NCBI RefSeq assembly: GCF_003938605.1
Contig: NZ_RHWX01000022.1
Coordinates: 1-40,592 of the forward strand
Length of the DNA: 40,592 nucleotides
Direction: 5' to 3'
Source: Brevundimonas sp. 357
Lineage (GTDB): Bacteria > Pseudomonadota > Alphaproteobacteria > Caulobacterales > Caulobacteraceae
Below are positions 32,785 to 40,592 of this stretch, piece after piece (position 1 is the stretch's first letter; each line of letters starts with the position of its first letter). The notes under the pieces were generated by a model, which saw nothing but the letters and a program-made list of their open reading frames with translations, did not search any database and was not told the DNA's origin. A program made the position numbers and the translations under genes.

Positions 32785-34428
32785 ATGACGGCCCAGCCGG
32801 TCGACCCTCAACAGGCGAACCCTCCGAGAATCGCAGAGACGGCTGCGCCTGCGGCCTGGCTGAAATCCGCCCTGTCCCCCTGGCGTCGCCTGATGAGCCT
32901 GGGCGGCGCCCTGGTGATCGCCGACACCCTCCCCGCCATCGGCTTCGCCGCAGGACTGGCCCTGGCCGTCGGCGCCCTGCCGCAAGGGCTGGCCGAAGCC
33001 GTTCCCGGTCTGATTCTGGCGGTCGCCGCCCTGATCCTGCGCGCCGCGCTCAACCAGGGCGCCGTCCTCGTCAACACCCGCGCCGCTCGCGCCGCCAAGA
33101 ACGGCCTGCGTCGCCGCGTGCTGACAGGCGCGCTCGGCGGCCGCCTGTCCGACGCCGCCGCCATGACCGCCGCCGCCGAAGGCGTTGAGGCGCTGGACGG
33201 CCACGTCGCCCGCTTCACTCCCGCCCGCACGGCGGCGGCCGTCTCCCCCCTGATCCTGATCCTGGCGGCGGGCGTTGTCAGCCCTTTCACCGCCGGCATC
33301 CTGATCTTCACCCTGCTGCCCTTCGTGCTGGGCATGGCCCTGACCGGCATGGCGGCGGGCGCCGAGAGCCGCCGTCAGTTCCTGGCGCTGGAGCGTCTGT
33401 CGGGGCTGTTTCTGGACCGGGTGCGCGCCCTGCCCGCCATCCTGTCCTTCCAGGCCGAGGCGCAGCAGACCCGCGTCATCGCCCGCGCCTCGGACGATCT
33501 GGCCCGCCGCACCGGCAAGGTGCTGAAGGTCGCCTTCCTGTCCTCGGCGGTGCTGGAATTCTTCTCCGCACTGGCTGTCGCGTTGGTCGCCGTCTACTGC
33601 GGCTTCAACCTGCTGAAGCTGCTGCCCTTCCCCGCGCCCGACGAACTGAGCCTCGCGCAGGCCTTCTTCGTCCTGGCCCTGGCGCCCGAGGTCTATCAGC
33701 CCATGCGCCGCCTCGCCGCCGCCTATCACGACCGTCAGGCCGCCGAATCCGCCGTCCCCAGCCTCAGCCGCCTGGATCAGGTCGACGAGACGCCCCGCGC
33801 GCGTCTCTCCCTGCCCGCCTCTGCCCCCGCCGTGCGTTTCAAAGACGTGGCGATCGCCTATGACGACGCGCCGGTACTCAGCGGCTTCGATCTGACGATC
33901 GCGCCCGGCTCCATCGTGGCCCTGACCGGCCTCAGCGGTGCGGGCAAGACCAGCCTGCTGAACCTCTTCCTGGGTCTGGCGCCTCTGTCAGGCGGCGAGG
34001 TCGAGGTCGGCGACGCGCGCCTGTCGGACCATCCCGACCTGACCGCCTGGATCGCCTGGGCCGGTCAGGCGCCGGTCGTGATCCGGGGAACGCTAGCCGA
34101 AAACATCGCCCTGGCCCATCGCAGCGCCACGTCCGAACAGATCGAACAGGCCGCGCGCAAGGCGGGCCTCGACGACGCGCTGGATCGCCGGATCGACGAG
34201 CGCGGCGGCGGCCTGTCCGGCGGCGAGCGGCGGCGCCTGGGCCTGGCCCGCGCCTTCCTCAAGCCCTCGCCCCTGCTTCTGCTGGACGAGCCGACCGCCA
34301 ATCTGGACGCCGCGGCCGAGACCACCCTGCTGCCGCTCATCCGCGAGGCGGCGCGCGGGCGCACGACCCTGATCGCGACCCATTCCGACGCCGTGGCCGA
34401 ACTGGCCGATGTGGTGGTGCGCCTGTGA
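32785..34428 (+). CDS. cydD: Thiol reductant ABC exporter subunit CydD
   Basis: Half of the CydDC heterodimeric ABC transporter, which exports cysteine or glutathione (or handles heme) and is needed to assemble cytochrome bd. At 547 aa it has an N-terminal six-helix membrane domain. The ATPase domain (about 360-547) carries Walker A GLSGAGKTS, Q-loop AGQAPVVIRGT, signature LSGGERRRLGLARAF, Walker B LLLLDEPTANLD and ATHSD. The ATG at 32785 has AGGAGA upstream; an in-frame TTG at 32701 is less likely. It overlaps cydC by 4 nt and is divergent from cydABX. Confidence 0.95.
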   Translation: MTAQPVDPQQANPPRIAETAAPAAWLKSALSPWRRLMSLGGALVIADTLPAIGFAAGLALAVGALPQGLAEAVPGLILAVAALILRAALNQGAVLVNTRAARAAKNGLRRRVLTGALGGRLSDAAAMTAAAEGVEALDGHVARFTPARTAAAVSPLILILAAGVVSPFTAGILIFTLLPFVLGMALTGMAAGAESRRQFLALERLSGLFLDRVRALPAILSFQAEAQQTRVIARASDDLARRTGKVLKVAFLSSAVLEFFSALAVALVAVYCGFNLLKLLPFPAPDELSLAQAFFVLALAPEVYQPMRRLAAAYHDRQAAESAVPSLSRLDQVDETPRARLSLPASAPAVRFKDVAIAYDDAPVLSGFDLTIAPGSIVALTGLSGAGKTSLLNLFLGLAPLSGGEVEVGDARLSDHPDLTAWIAWAGQAPVVIRGTLAENIALAHRSATSEQIEQAARKAGLDDALDRRIDERGGGLSGGERRRLGLARAFLKPSPLLLLDEPTANLDAAAETTLLPLIREAARGRTTLIATHSDAVAELADVVVRL

Positions 34429-36089
34429 AGCCTCAGTCCTCTCCCGGCGTCGTCCGCCTCCAGGCCATGATCCGCGCTCAGGAGCGCGCCCAGTTTCCGC
34501 GCCTGCTGGCCGCTTCCGTCACGGGCGCGCTGGTCTCGGCCGGGGCCGTGGCCCTGCTGGGCGTGTCCGGCTGGTTCATCACCGCATCGGCCCTGGCCGG
34601 GGCGGCCGGACCGGCCGTGGCCCATGTGTTCAACTACCTGGTGCCCAGCGCGGTCATTCGCTTCCTGGCCATCATCCGCACCGCCTCCCGCTATGGCGAG
34701 CGCGTCACCGGGCACGAGGCGGCGCTGAAGGCCCTAGCCGCCCTGCGCCCCCAGCTGTTCGACGGCCTGGCGCGCGGCCCCGCGACGCGCGCCCTGTCGC
34801 TGGCGGGCGGCGAGGCCTCGGCCCGGCTGGTGCAGGATGTCGACGCCGTGCAGGACTGCTTCGTGCGCCTTTCCGCGCCGTGGAGCGCAGGTGCAGGCCT
34901 GCTGACCGGCATGGTGATGGCCTCGCTGGCCGGATGGCGCGCCGCCGTCGCGGTCGCCCTGGCCGCCGTGGTCAGCGTGGCGCTGGGCGTCGTCCTGGGC
35001 CGCCGCCTGGCCGAGCCTGCGGGCCGCCGTCTGCAGGAGGCGATGGGCGACTTCAAGACCGACTTCGCCGCCATGTCCGCCGCCGCGCCCGAGCTTCAGG
35101 CCTATGGGATGAAGGACTGGGCGGTGGATCGTCTGGCCCGTCAGGGCGGCGCCGTCGAAGCCGCCGCCGAGGCCCTGGCCCGCGCCGGAGGCTGGCTGAT
35201 GGCGGGCCAGACCCTGGCCATGGCGCTAGGCGTCACGGGCGCGGCGCTAGCCGCAGGCGCCTCCTCTCCCGCCCTGACGGCGCTGGCCATGCTGGCCGCC
35301 GTCGCCACGATCGAGAGCGCCGGAAATCTGCTCAACGCCCTGCGCCAGAACGGCGCCGTCGCGGTCGCCGTCCAGCGTCTGGGCGAACTGTTGGACGGGG
35401 AAGCGCCCGTCGCGGCGCCTGCCGCCGCAGCGCCGACGCTTCGCCTGTCATCCGCCGATCTGCGCCTCACGCCGCCTCAACGCCTGGCCGTCGTGGGCCG
35501 CTCAGGCGCGGGCAAGACCACCCTGATCGAGCGGATGATGCATCTGCGCGCGCCCATTCCAGGCGAGGTCGCCTTCGCCGATATGGACGGCGCCGCCCTG
35601 TCCCCGGATGCGGTGCGGCCGCTGTTCGCCTATGCGCCGCAGCAGACAGTGCTGATGGCCGGAACGGTGCGCGAGAACCTTCGCCTGGCCGCCCCTTCGG
35701 CCGATGACGATCAGCTCTGGGCCGTGCTGGAGGACGCCGGCCTGACCGACCGCATCCGCGCCGCGCCCGGCGGCCTGGACGCGCCTCTGGGCGAAAACGG
35801 CGCACGGTTGTCAGGCGGCGAGCGGCGGCGCCTGGGCCTGGCCCGCGCCTATCTGCGCCCTGCCCCCTGGCTGGTGCTGGACGAGCCGACCGAAGGGCTG
35901 GACGCCGCCACCGAGGCTCAGGCCCTAGACCGGCTGTCGCAACGCCTCCAGCGCACGGGCCAGGGTCTGATCCTGATCAGCCACCGCCCGGCCCCGCTGG
36001 CCCTGTGCGATCAGGCCCTGACGGTCAGCGGCATCGCCCCGGACGGTCATGTCCAGGCCTGCGCCGGACCGCTTCAGGTCGCCGCCTGA
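34425..36089 (+). CDS. cydC: Thiol reductant ABC exporter subunit CydC
   Basis: The second half of the CydDC exporter, 554 aa, starting at a GTG within the GTGA overlap with cydD. The membrane domain covers about 20-310. The ATPase has Walker A GRSGAGKTTLI, Q-loop APQQTVLMAGT, signature LSGGERRRLGLARAY, Walker B WLVLDEPTEGLD and ISHRPAPL. Both ATP sites look complete. It is followed by an FNR box and a two-gene unit. Confidence 0.95.
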   Translation: MKPQSSPGVVRLQAMIRAQERAQFPRLLAASVTGALVSAGAVALLGVSGWFITASALAGAAGPAVAHVFNYLVPSAVIRFLAIIRTASRYGERVTGHEAALKALAALRPQLFDGLARGPATRALSLAGGEASARLVQDVDAVQDCFVRLSAPWSAGAGLLTGMVMASLAGWRAAVAVALAAVVSVALGVVLGRRLAEPAGRRLQEAMGDFKTDFAAMSAAAPELQAYGMKDWAVDRLARQGGAVEAAAEALARAGGWLMAGQTLAMALGVTGAALAAGASSPALTALAMLAAVATIESAGNLLNALRQNGAVAVAVQRLGELLDGEAPVAAPAAAAPTLRLSSADLRLTPPQRLAVVGRSGAGKTTLIERMMHLRAPIPGEVAFADMDGAALSPDAVRPLFAYAPQQTVLMAGTVRENLRLAAPSADDDQLWAVLEDAGLTDRIRAAPGGLDAPLGENGARLSGGERRRLGLARAYLRPAPWLVLDEPTEGLDAATEAQALDRLSQRLQRTGQGLILISHRPAPLALCDQALTVSGIAPDGHVQACAGPLQVAA

Positions 36090-36101
36090 TCTGCGAGACC
36101 T

Positions 36102-36115
36102 TTGATCTCCATCAA
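36102..36115. promoter_or_regulatory. Perfect FNR box TTGAT-CTCC-ATCAA
   Basis: An exact consensus box 12 nt after the cydC stop and 48 nt before the 38-aa gene. The -10 is not clear: TACGCT at 36133-36138 and TCTGCT at 36138-36143 are both weak. A separate low-oxygen promoter for the following two genes is likely. Confidence 0.7.
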
Positions 36116-36163
36116 GGCGGGGGGCGTCGCGATACGCTCTGCTGTCGGCATAGGAGAACTGCC

Positions 36164-36280
36164 ATGCCCTCAGAAGTCATCGCCCCCGTCGCCGCCATGG
36201 GCGCCTTCTTTCTCACCTTCATGGCCGCCATGGCCTATGGCGTGATCAGCAGCAATCTCGCCGACCGCAAGGCGCGCTGA
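36164..36280 (+). CDS. 38-aa single-pass membrane protein behind an FNR box
   Basis: I do not recognise a named family. It starts MPSEVIAPVAAMGAFF after a TAGGAGAACTGCC ribosome site. One hydrophobic helix spans about residues 5-30, with a basic tail (LADRKAR), so the C-terminus is probably cytoplasmic. It is clearly not CydX, which is present elsewhere. By size and setting it could be an accessory subunit of a low-oxygen oxidase or of the following protein. The stop codon is 2 nt before the next ATG. Confidence 0.75.
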   Translation: MPSEVIAPVAAMGAFFLTFMAAMAYGVISSNLADRKAR

Positions 36281-36282
36281 CC

Positions 36283-36654
36283 ATGACGCTGCACCACATC
36301 CGGCTGGAGCTGGCCCGCGAGGCCGATGCGCCGCACGGCGATCCGCGCGACGGCTATGACCTGGTCATGACGCTGGATCAGCAGGCGCGGCTGGACGCCC
36401 CGGCCCTGCTCGCCGCGCCCGAGCGCACGCGCGTCCGCGGTTTCCGCGACGGCGAAACCCTGGCGCTCGGCCAACTGTCTCAGGGCGCCGACGGCCGTTG
36501 GGTGCTGGACTTCCCCGGCGAGGACGCCGACGCCGTCGGCTTCCGCCTCGAAAGCGAACGCTTCGTGCCGGGGGAATACGTCTCTCTGGCCGAGCCGGGC
36601 GGCCCCATGCGTCCCTATCGGGTCGCCCTGGTCCAGCCGCTGGACCGCCCCTGA
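36283..36654 (+). CDS. Uncharacterised 123-aa soluble protein, FNR-linked
   Basis: No function is known to me. The sequence is acidic and mainly beta-like: MTLHHIRLELAREADAPHG, GYDLVMTLDQQARLD, RTRVRGFRDGE, WVLDFPGEDADAVGFRLE and FVPGEYVSLAEPGG. From memory it resembles conserved unknown proteins found in FixK/FNR-controlled neighbourhoods of other alphaproteobacteria; I cannot verify this here. It has no signal peptide or cysteine cluster. It lies 2 nt after the 38-aa membrane protein gene, so the two are very likely translated together. It is convergent with the CNNM protein gene. Confidence 0.75.
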   Translation: MTLHHIRLELAREADAPHGDPRDGYDLVMTLDQQARLDAPALLAAPERTRVRGFRDGETLALGQLSQGADGRWVLDFPGEDADAVGFRLESERFVPGEYVSLAEPGGPMRPYRVALVQPLDRP

Positions 36655-36664
36655 TTGAGTAAGC

Positions 36665-36689
36665 GACGCCGCCTGGATCAGGCGGCGTC
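36665..36689. terminator. Hairpin between convergent genes
   Basis: A perfect 11-bp stem (GACGCCGCCTG 36665-36675 with 36679-36689) with a GAT loop. It overlaps the last codons of the CNNM gene. There is no U run on either strand, so it is at best a weak terminator or mRNA 3'-end protector. Confidence 0.4.
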
Positions 36690-37991
36690 ATCCTCCTGTC
36701 CGTGAATCACCGGGCGGAACAGCAGCTTGTCGATGCGTCGGTCGTCCATGTCGATGACCTCGACCTCGAAACGCCCCAGTTGCAGGACGTCGCCCTCGTT
36801 CGGCACGCGCGACAGATGGTGCAGCACCAGGCCCGCCACCGTGTGGAAGCCTTCATGCTCGCCGAAGTCTTCGCCCAGGGCCTCGCCCAGTTCATCCAGA
36901 TCGATCTGACCATCCACGGCCCAGGTGCCGTCGGCGCGCTTGCGCACCGCCGTCTCGACCTCGTCATGGCTCTCGTTGAAATCGCCGGCGATCATCTCCA
37001 GCAGGTCCGTCGCCGTGACCACGCCTTCAAAGGCGCCGTACTCATCGACCACGAAGGCCATGTGCACCTTCGAGCCCTTCAGTATCTCCAGCGCCTTCAG
37101 CACCGAGGTCGACTGCGGGATGAAGGCCGGTTCGGCCACCAGCTTCTCGACGTTGAACTCGCCATTGTCGAGCAGACTGTCCAGCAGATCCTTTTTGTGG
37201 ACGACGCCCAGCGGATTATCGATGTCGTTATCGCGCGCCACCACGATGCGCGAATAGGGACAGGTGCGGATCTCCTCGCGCAACGTCTCTTCGGAATCGT
37301 CCAGGGCGATCCAGTAGACCTCGTGGCGCGGCGTCATCGCCACGCGCACGGCCCGGTCGCCCAGGCGCAGGATCTCCTCGATCATCTCCTGCTCTTCCGG
37401 CTCGATCAGGCCTGCGGACGTGCCCTCGGCCAGAATGCTCTCCACCTCTTCCTGAGTGACGTCCGAACCGTCGCGGTCCTTGACGCCCAACAGCTTGAGG
37501 ATGCCCGAAGTCGAGGCCGTCAGCAGCAGGACGAACGGCTTCATCACCAGGGCCAGGGTCGAGATCGGACCGGCCATCTTGGAGGCGATGGTCTCGGGGA
37601 AGATCAGGGCCAGGCGCTTGGGCACCAGCTCGCCGACGATTAGCGAGACATAGGTGATCAGCACCACGACCACGCCGGTGGCGATGATTTGCGAATAAGG
37701 GGCCAGGGCCGGCAGGTTCGCCGTCAGGATGTCATCCAACTCGCCTGCGATGGCGGCCTGACCATAGGCGCCCGCCAGAATGCCGATCAGGGTGATGCCC
37801 ACCTGAACCGCCGAAAGGAACTGCGTCGGCTCCTCGGCCAGCTTCAACGCGGCGCGGGCGCCGCGATCGCCTCGTTCGGCGCGGCTCTGAAGCTTGGATT
37901 TACGGGAGGACACGACCGCGAGTTCGGTCATGGCGAAAAGGCCGTTCAGCACCACAAGCAGCAGCACGACGACGATAGCGATGGTCAACAT
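36678..37991 (-). CDS. CNNM/CorC-type (HlyC/CorC family) membrane protein
   Basis: A 437-aa membrane protein, probably a Mg2+ or divalent-cation exporter of the CNNM/CorC family, once annotated as a hemolysin. The N-terminal DUF21 domain has about four hydrophobic segments (1-175) and the motifs NGLFAMTELAVVSSRKSKL and VGELVPKRLAL. Two CBS domains (about 205-330; PRHEVYWIALDD, MAFVVDEYGAFEGVVT) and a C-terminal CorC/HlyC domain (about 345-425) follow. It is monocistronic, with its start 126 nt from the end of the kinase gene. Confidence 0.93.
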   Translation of the reverse strand: MLTIAIVVVLLLVVLNGLFAMTELAVVSSRKSKLQSRAERGDRGARAALKLAEEPTQFLSAVQVGITLIGILAGAYGQAAIAGELDDILTANLPALAPYSQIIATGVVVVLITYVSLIVGELVPKRLALIFPETIASKMAGPISTLALVMKPFVLLLTASTSGILKLLGVKDRDGSDVTQEEVESILAEGTSAGLIEPEEQEMIEEILRLGDRAVRVAMTPRHEVYWIALDDSEETLREEIRTCPYSRIVVARDNDIDNPLGVVHKKDLLDSLLDNGEFNVEKLVAEPAFIPQSTSVLKALEILKGSKVHMAFVVDEYGAFEGVVTATDLLEMIAGDFNESHDEVETAVRKRADGTWAVDGQIDLDELGEALGEDFGEHEGFHTVAGLVLHHLSRVPNEGDVLQLGRFEVEVIDMDDRRIDKLLFRPVIHGQEDDAA

Positions 37992-38116
37992 CGAAAAGGG
38001 AGAAGCCCTGAGCGCGGCGCGACTAACGGCGTCCGCGCGGTCGATAGTAAAGGCGAAGCCCCGCCTGCGCCAGCTTTGTTGTCGAAACTGCGGCGTTCAG
38101 CGCGCGCACCGGCCCC

Positions 38117-39709
38117 TCAGGCCGCCGAAAGGACATGTTCGCTCGACCATTCGGCGGCGGCGGCGGCCCCCTGCTCCATGCCCTGCATCAGGATCTCCAG
38201 GGTGACGGGCTTGGCCACCAGATGGTCGGCGCCCGCCTGAACCGCTTTCAGATGATGGGTTTCGGTCGTGTTGGCCGTCAGCATGACGATGGGCGTGCGT
38301 GCGGCGCCCAGACGCGCTTCGTCGGCGCGGATGCGGCGCATGGCGTCCAGCCCGTCCATGACCGGCATCTGCATGTCCATCAGCACCATGTCGAAACGCT
38401 CCTGCTGAAAGCGCTGCACGCCTTCCAGACCGTTGTCGGCGGTGACGATCTCGAAGCCCAGCGGCTCCAGCAGGCAGCGCACGACCATCTGATTGGCCGG
38501 GTTGTCCTCGACCGCTAGGACGCGAATCTGCGCGCCCTCATCCGACGCATGCGCCGCTTCAACCGATGTCGCAGCCGGTTCGGTCACGGCCGCCGCCACA
38601 CGGTCGACCGGCAGGATCACACGGAACAGACTGCCCTTACCCAGCGCCGACTCTGCGGCAATTTCGCCGCCCATCAACTCGGCCAACGACTTGCAGATGG
38701 ACAGGCCCAGACCAGTACCGCCGAACTGGCGCGATATGGCGTCATCGGCCTGAACGAAGGGATCGAACAGGCGTCGCGCCGCTTCGGCGTTAAAGCCCAT
38801 GCCCGTGTCCTCGACCTCAATGATCAGATGTTCCCGGTTGTCCTCGACGCGCACGTCGACACGAACAGATACACGCCCCTCAGCCGTGAATTTCACCGCA
38901 TTGGACACCAGGTTGGAGACGATCTGGGTGATGCGGACGCCGTCTCCGATCACCTGCCCCTGGGCGCTCGGCGCAAAGGCGACGTCCAGCGTCAGCCCCT
39001 TGTCCTCGGCGACCGCCCGCCGCATCTCGACCACCGCCTCGATGTCGGTTCTGAGATCAAACGGCGTCAGCGACAGGCTGAACTGACCCGCCTGCATCTT
39101 CGACAGGTCCAGCATGTCGTCCAGCACGCGGCGCAGGGCGTCGCCTGCTCCTGTGATCAGCTTCAGCATCTCGGTCTGACGCGGCGTCAGCGCCGTATGC
39201 GCCAGGGCCGAGGCCAGGCCCAGCACCGCGTTCAGCGGCGTGCGCACCTCATGGCTGATGTTGGCGAAGAAGCGGTCCCGCACCTCAGCGGCCTGTCGCG
39301 CTTCGGCCTGCGCCAGCTCCAGCGCCTTGAGCGCGCGGACGTGGTCCGACACCTCGAAGCGAATGGCCGTATAGGTTTCGGGTTTGCCGTCAGACCCCAG
39401 GTTCGGCACGATGGTCGTATCGACCCAGTATGACTCGCCTGACTTGGTGCGGTTCTGGATGGTGCCGCGCCACACCTCGCCCCGCGCGATGGTGCGATAC
39501 AGATTGCGGAAATAGTCGCGCGCGTGGACGCCCGAGTTCACCACCCTGTGCGTCTGACCGATCAGTTCCTCGCGCGCATAACCGCTGACAGCTTCGAACT
39601 TGTCGTTGCAGTACAGAATGCGGCCGGCGCGATCCGTGATCGCCACGATGGCGGCCTCATCCAGCGCGGCGGAGAGGCCGGCGCGACGGGGCCAGTCAAC
39701 GTCAGTCAT
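38117..39709 (-). CDS. PAS-containing hybrid histidine kinase
   Basis: A soluble sensor kinase of 530 aa with no transmembrane segments. A PAS domain covers about 15-125 (ITDRAGRILYCNDKFEAVSG, SYWVDTTIVPN). A short coiled coil is followed by HisKA with ISHEVRTPLN (H153). The ATPase has N266/N270, DTGMGF (301-306) and GGTGLGL (330-336). A receiver domain at about 395-510 has D402, phospho-acceptor D445 (VLMDMQMPVMDG) and K500. I start at the ATG at 39709 because AAAGGA lies 6 nt upstream; the longer frame adds 45 unlikely residues. No partner regulator is adjacent. The signal is unknown. Confidence 0.92.
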   Translation of the reverse strand: MTDVDWPRRAGLSAALDEAAIVAITDRAGRILYCNDKFEAVSGYAREELIGQTHRVVNSGVHARDYFRNLYRTIARGEVWRGTIQNRTKSGESYWVDTTIVPNLGSDGKPETYTAIRFEVSDHVRALKALELAQAEARQAAEVRDRFFANISHEVRTPLNAVLGLASALAHTALTPRQTEMLKLITGAGDALRRVLDDMLDLSKMQAGQFSLSLTPFDLRTDIEAVVEMRRAVAEDKGLTLDVAFAPSAQGQVIGDGVRITQIVSNLVSNAVKFTAEGRVSVRVDVRVEDNREHLIIEVEDTGMGFNAEAARRLFDPFVQADDAISRQFGGTGLGLSICKSLAELMGGEIAAESALGKGSLFRVILPVDRVAAAVTEPAATSVEAAHASDEGAQIRVLAVEDNPANQMVVRCLLEPLGFEIVTADNGLEGVQRFQQERFDMVLMDMQMPVMDGLDAMRRIRADEARLGAARTPIVMLTANTTETHHLKAVQAGADHLVAKPVTLEILMQGMEQGAAAAAEWSSEHVLSAA

Positions 39710-39796
39710 AGAGAGTCCTTTCAGCGGCGTCTCATGACCCCCGCATGGCTGAGAAAGCCTTAACCGCTCCGTTCGACCAAAGTCGGGCTTCTTATT

Positions 39797-39810
39797 TTGA
39801 TTCAACGCAA
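39797..39810. promoter_or_regulatory. Possible degenerate FNR-like box upstream of the kinase
   Basis: TTGAT-TCAA-CGCAA has the same half-site pair as the box before ompW. No -10-like hexamer lies at class II spacing for the kinase gene, so I consider it weak. Confidence 0.2.
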
Positions 39811-39842
39811 AAGGAGCGGGGCGCCCCGAACGACTGACATGC

Positions 39843-39871
39843 AAAACGGCCCCCGGATGTCTCCGGGGGCC
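39843..39871 (-). terminator. Intrinsic terminator of the right-hand tuf gene
   Basis: A perfect 10-bp stem (GGCCCCCGGA and its complement 39862-39871) with a 4-nt loop, followed on the minus strand by CGTTTTGC. It lies about 190 nt after the tuf stop. Confidence 0.75.
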
Positions 39872-39987
39872 GCTCTGTTACGCTTTACTCTCGGCCTACC
39901 GCCCTTGCGGGCTGGTTGAGGCCGGTACGCTTACTCGTACTGTCGAACCGGCGAGGACCGAGGCCCTCGCCCATTCTGACGTCGATC

Positions 39988-40006
39988 TTACTCGACGATC
40001 TTGGCC
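39988..40006 (-). repeat. Duplicated 3' end of tuf
   Basis: GGCCAAGATCGTCGAGTAA (minus strand), the last six codons and stop of tuf plus one base, occurs here and again at 40062-40080 as the real gene end. The flank GTCGAT is also shared, with a 2-nt shift. It looks like the scar of a partial duplication or unequal recombination at the gene end. Confidence 0.6.
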
Positions 40007-40061
40007 CCGGCGGGAGCGAGCTCCCGCCTCGGCTTTAGTCTCGCGTGGCGAGGATCGTCGA

Positions 40062-40592
<531 letters not shown>

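Larger units (their letters stand above)
39710..40061. other. Kinase / tuf intergenic region
   Basis: A 352-nt gap between two minus-strand genes. It holds the tuf terminator (39843-39871), a second copy of the last codons of tuf (39988-40006), a GCGGGAG/CTCCCGC hairpin just right of it (about 40010-40027), and an FNR-like TTGAT-TCAA-CGCAA at 39797-39810. I see no gene. Confidence 0.6.

Noticed and set aside
39797..39810. FNR control of the hybrid kinase
   Set aside because: The box has one degenerate half and no -10-like hexamer at the right distance, so I list it only as a weak site.

Overview
The window is a GC-rich stretch of an alphaproteobacterial chromosome, most likely from Caulobacterales and Brevundimonas-like. 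I base this on the codon and GC style, the RpoB/RpoC/NusG/SecE protein types, the split layout of the ribosomal-protein/RNA-polymerase cluster, and the abundance of predicted periplasmic peptidases. The genus is an inference; no 16S gene is present. I see no phage, insertion sequence with a transposase, or CRISPR array.

The backbone is the classic translation/transcription supercluster, read on the minus strand from right to left: tuf (right end, 3' part), tRNA-Trp(CCA), secE, nusG, rplK, rplA, rplJ, rplL, rpoB, rpoC, rpsL, rpsG, fusA, tuf (left end, 5' part). Unlike the compact enterobacterial arrangement, this series is broken by several blocks of other genes. One is a TonB-like membrane protein gene between rpoC and rpsL. 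Another is an FKBP lipoprotein gene plus two tandem M61 peptidase genes between rpoB and rplL. A third runs between rplJ and rplA: DUF2059, Nudix, PiT phosphate transporter, DUF47 regulator, and an HxlR regulator with a divergent NAD(P)-binding protein. A large respiratory block lies between the tRNA and the right-hand tuf. Each ribosomal sub-operon has its own recognisable hairpin terminator and, in several cases, a promoter-like sequence. The rpsL, rpsG-fusA and rplJ leaders hold strong hairpins that suggest post-initiation control.

The respiratory block (about 26.9-36.7 kb) looks like an oxygen-responsive locus. It encodes an Fe-S type FNR/FnrL regulator, cytochrome bd oxidase cydA-cydB plus a small cydX, the divergent cydDC exporter, OmpW, a pyridoxamine-phosphate-oxidase-like protein, a 141-aa unknown, and a two-gene unit of a 38-aa membrane protein and a 123-aa unknown. 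Three TTGAY-N4-ATCAA boxes (two exact) and one degenerate box lie in front of these genes. At cydA/cydD a single box sits 22 nt from a -10-like hexamer on both sides, as expected for class II activation of two divergent promoters. The two-gene unit behind its own perfect FNR box is my best candidate for something undescribed.

The right end carries a CNNM/CorC-type membrane protein, a hybrid histidine kinase, and the second tuf fragment. The first and last 77 bases of the window are identical and lie inside tuf. Joined there, the two fragments make one exact 396-codon tuf reading frame. The window therefore probably is a contig that was closed or cut at a duplicated tuf gene.
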